From an uncultured Candidatus Saccharibacteria bacterium (lineage in GTDB: Bacteria > Patescibacteriota > Saccharimonadia > Saccharimonadales > Saccharimonadaceae): 6,572 nucleotides of DNA. Positions 5,785 to 6,572 of the stretch are shown here, piece after piece. Below the pieces are notes generated by a model. It worked only from the letters and a program-made list of their open reading frames with translations. It was not told the DNA's origin and searched no databases. The stretch is taken from NCBI GenBank assembly GCA_949070545.1, contig CARTQV010000044.1:1-6572 (forward strand), given 5' to 3'. Made by a program: the position numbers and the translations under genes. Each line of letters opens with the position of its first letter. The first letter of the stretch is position 1.

Positions 5785-5813
5785 TTGACTTTTTCGACGA
5801 AGTGTGCTATAAT
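5785..5813 (+). promoter_or_regulatory. Promoter of the CHAP-like gene
   Basis: TTGACT (5785-5790), a 17-nt spacer and TATAAT (5808-5813) with TGC extended -10. The GTGTGCTATAATGG core is the same as at the GNAT-gene promoter, but the spacer is otherwise different and lacks the AGCA half of the dyad. Transcription should start near 5820. Confidence 0.9.
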
Positions 5814-5847
5814 GGAGGGATAGCCCTAAGTTTCTGGGCAAAATATC

Positions 5848-5853
5848 GGGAGG
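5848..5853 (+). promoter_or_regulatory. Ribosome binding site selecting a TTG start
   Basis: GGGAGG ends 7 nt before TTG at 5861, an ideal distance, and within the expected transcript. It supports a 205-codon reading. A second candidate site, GAGGGG (6023-6028), lies 6 nt before an in-frame ATG at 6035 and would give a 147-residue product. Both may be used. Confidence 0.6.
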
Positions 5854-6038
5854 TGGTTCTTTGGGAGTTTTCACTTTTTTGGCGAATTTTTTCGCACGCT
5901 TTTCCGTCGGGAGATGGAACAAGAACAGGATTTTACGAAAGATATGTCGCAAAGTCTATCGTGGCATGGGGAGTCTATATGTTATTTGTCGCCGTTGGCG
6001 ATATCGGGGCCAAGAATTACCTGAGGGGACGATTATGA
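5853..6038 (+). other. Alternative open frame overlapping the 5' part of the CHAP-like gene
   Basis: In another frame, 5853-6038 is open and ends in TGA overlapping the internal ATG of the CHAP-like gene (ATGA at 6035-6038), the classic coupling arrangement. It encodes a hydrophobic stretch, SIVAWGVYMLFVAVGDIGA, that looks like a membrane segment. The only early start is a GTG at 5853 that collides with the Shine-Dalgarno; an ATG at 5979-5981 preceded by GGGGAG gives just 19 residues. It could be a real small membrane or leader peptide, or the true N-terminus displaced by a frameshift. Low confidence. Confidence 0.25.
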
Positions 6039-6478
6039 ACACCTATCCTTGGCCGTATCGTGATCCGCGCTTCGCACCTTGGGAGGAAGATGATCGAACG
6101 GAAAGCTATACGTTGATTACCGATCCGGCGAATTTTGTGATTCGAAGAAGCACGAGCTATATTGCTTGGAAAATCTTCGAACTAACGGGCAAGTGGCCAC
6201 TCGAACGTGGAGATCGTAGCAGAACATTCCATGCGAAATATTGGCAGGAGTTCTTGCGATTGAATGGCTATACGGAGAGCGTGGAACAGCCAGAACGCGG
6301 GCACCATTATGTCGGAATATGTCCAGAAGAAGGCGAATTCGGGCAATTGTTTTGGCTCGAGGATGTCAACGCAGAAAAAGGCGTCCCGCTCTATACGGTG
6401 TCGACGTATGTCAATTTTCATTATCGTGCCGATTTCAATTACGAAGCACGAGGAGTAACTTGGGTGAAAATTCGCTAA
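5861..6478 (+). CDS. CHAP-like domain protein lacking the catalytic Cys and His
   Basis: 205 residues from TTG 5861, or 147 from ATG 6035. Residues 1-58 are Arg/Lys-rich with a short hydrophobic start and no clear signal peptide. From about 60 on, the order of motifs recalls CHAP amidase/endopeptidase domains: YPWPYRD (62-68), DPANFVIRRSTSYIAWKI (88-105), GKWP (110-113), a W..FL..NGY stretch (128-137), FGQLFWLEDV (160-169) and a C-terminal STYVNFHYR...GVTWVKIR. Active CHAP domains typically read N-C-T-S-Y-V-A-W and Y-G-H-V..V-E-S-V. Here the nucleophile position is Ser97 and the His position is Gln162, so peptidoglycan cleavage is unlikely. It may instead bind cell-wall peptide or be an immunity-type or decoy form. 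The gene has its own promoter and terminator. The CHAP assignment is pattern recognition, not a search. Confidence 0.65.
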   Translation: MGVFTFLANFFARFSVGRWNKNRILRKICRKVYRGMGSLYVICRRWRYRGQELPEGTIMNTYPWPYRDPRFAPWEEDDRTESYTLITDPANFVIRRSTSYIAWKIFELTGKWPLERGDRSRTFHAKYWQEFLRLNGYTESVEQPERGHHYVGICPEEGEFGQLFWLEDVNAEKGVPLYTVSTYVNFHYRADFNYEARGVTWVKIR

Positions 6479-6485
6479 ATACGGG

Positions 6486-6510
6486 AAGCGACTGGTAACG
6501 GTCGCTTTTT
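6486..6510 (+). terminator. Intrinsic terminator of the CHAP-like gene
   Basis: AAGCGAC (6486-6492) pairs with GTCGCTT (6501-6507), with an extra T-G pair inside and a 6-nt loop. The stem merges into a five-T run (6506-6510). It lies 8 nt after the stop codon. Confidence 0.88.
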
Positions 6511-6555
6511 CAGCTGATTCTTCCTCCTACTATAGACACTAACTAGCTAGGCAGC

Positions 6556-6563
6556 GGAGGGGG
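6556..6563 (+). promoter_or_regulatory. Shine-Dalgarno-like run at the right edge
   Basis: GGAGGGGG followed by nine bases to the window end would suit a start codon just outside, at 6573 or soon after. CTATAGA at about 6530 is a weak -10 candidate. No coding sequence is visible, so a downstream gene is only a suggestion. Confidence 0.3.
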
Positions 6564-6572
6564 TAGATATTA

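Noticed and set aside
1..6572. Reassigned TGA codon (code 25), as in some CPR lineages
   Set aside because: All five genes stop at TAA or TAG, but none needs an in-frame TGA to reach full family length, so the standard code explains everything.
1..6572. CRISPR array, tRNA, rRNA or insertion sequence
   Set aside because: No regularly spaced direct repeats, no cloverleaf-like or rRNA signatures, and no transposase motif were seen on either strand.

Overview
The window holds five protein genes and is bacterial. All five read cleanly in the standard code and end in TAA or TAG. Each has a purine-rich Shine-Dalgarno, and several have very consensus-like sigma70 promoters with an extended -10 (GTGTGCTATAATGG type). 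The small compact genes, this promoter style, a CHAP-like fold and a large membrane-anchored, Pro/Lys/Thr-rich surface protein together suggest a member of the Patescibacteria/CPR, possibly Saccharibacteria. That placement is an inference from style; no marker gene here proves it.

Layout, left to right. Positions 1-183 are non-coding and hold a perfect inverted repeat (23-51) and the intrinsic terminator of the first gene. Next is apt (adenine phosphoribosyltransferase, minus strand, 184-756). A divergent promoter region of about 240 bp follows. A plus-strand gene for a GNAT-like protein (998-1630), whose acetyl-CoA loop looks degenerate, ends in an intrinsic terminator at 1748-1776. From 1777 to 2073 there is no gene. 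This stretch holds a promoter whose first 25 bp are identical to the GNAT gene's promoter, then a structured leader of about 240 nt with a terminator-like stem plus T-run and a competing antiterminator pairing. It leads into a 691-residue predicted surface protein (2074-4149) with two N-terminal membrane helices, an unrecognised ectodomain, two MucBP-like repeats and a low-complexity tail. A cluster of perfect hairpins and a terminator (4166-4317) separate it from the convergent glyA (serine hydroxymethyltransferase, minus strand, 4349-5674). A second divergent promoter region drives glyA leftwards and, rightwards, a 205-codon gene (5861-6478). That product resembles a CHAP amidase/peptidase domain with Ser and Gln at the catalytic Cys and His positions. 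A terminator follows at 6486-6510. The last 60 bp contain a Shine-Dalgarno-like run that may belong to a gene starting just outside the window.

The genes do not form one operon; each has its own promoter. apt (purine salvage) and glyA (one-carbon/glycine-serine metabolism) are housekeeping genes on the minus strand. The three plus-strand genes are accessory in character: a GNAT-like protein, a surface protein and a CHAP-like protein. The GNAT-like gene and the surface gene share an identical promoter core and near-identical ribosome binding sites, so they are probably expressed under the same conditions. The most unusual items are the attenuator-like leader, the surface protein it precedes, and two small proteins that keep a recognisable enzyme fold while losing signature residues.
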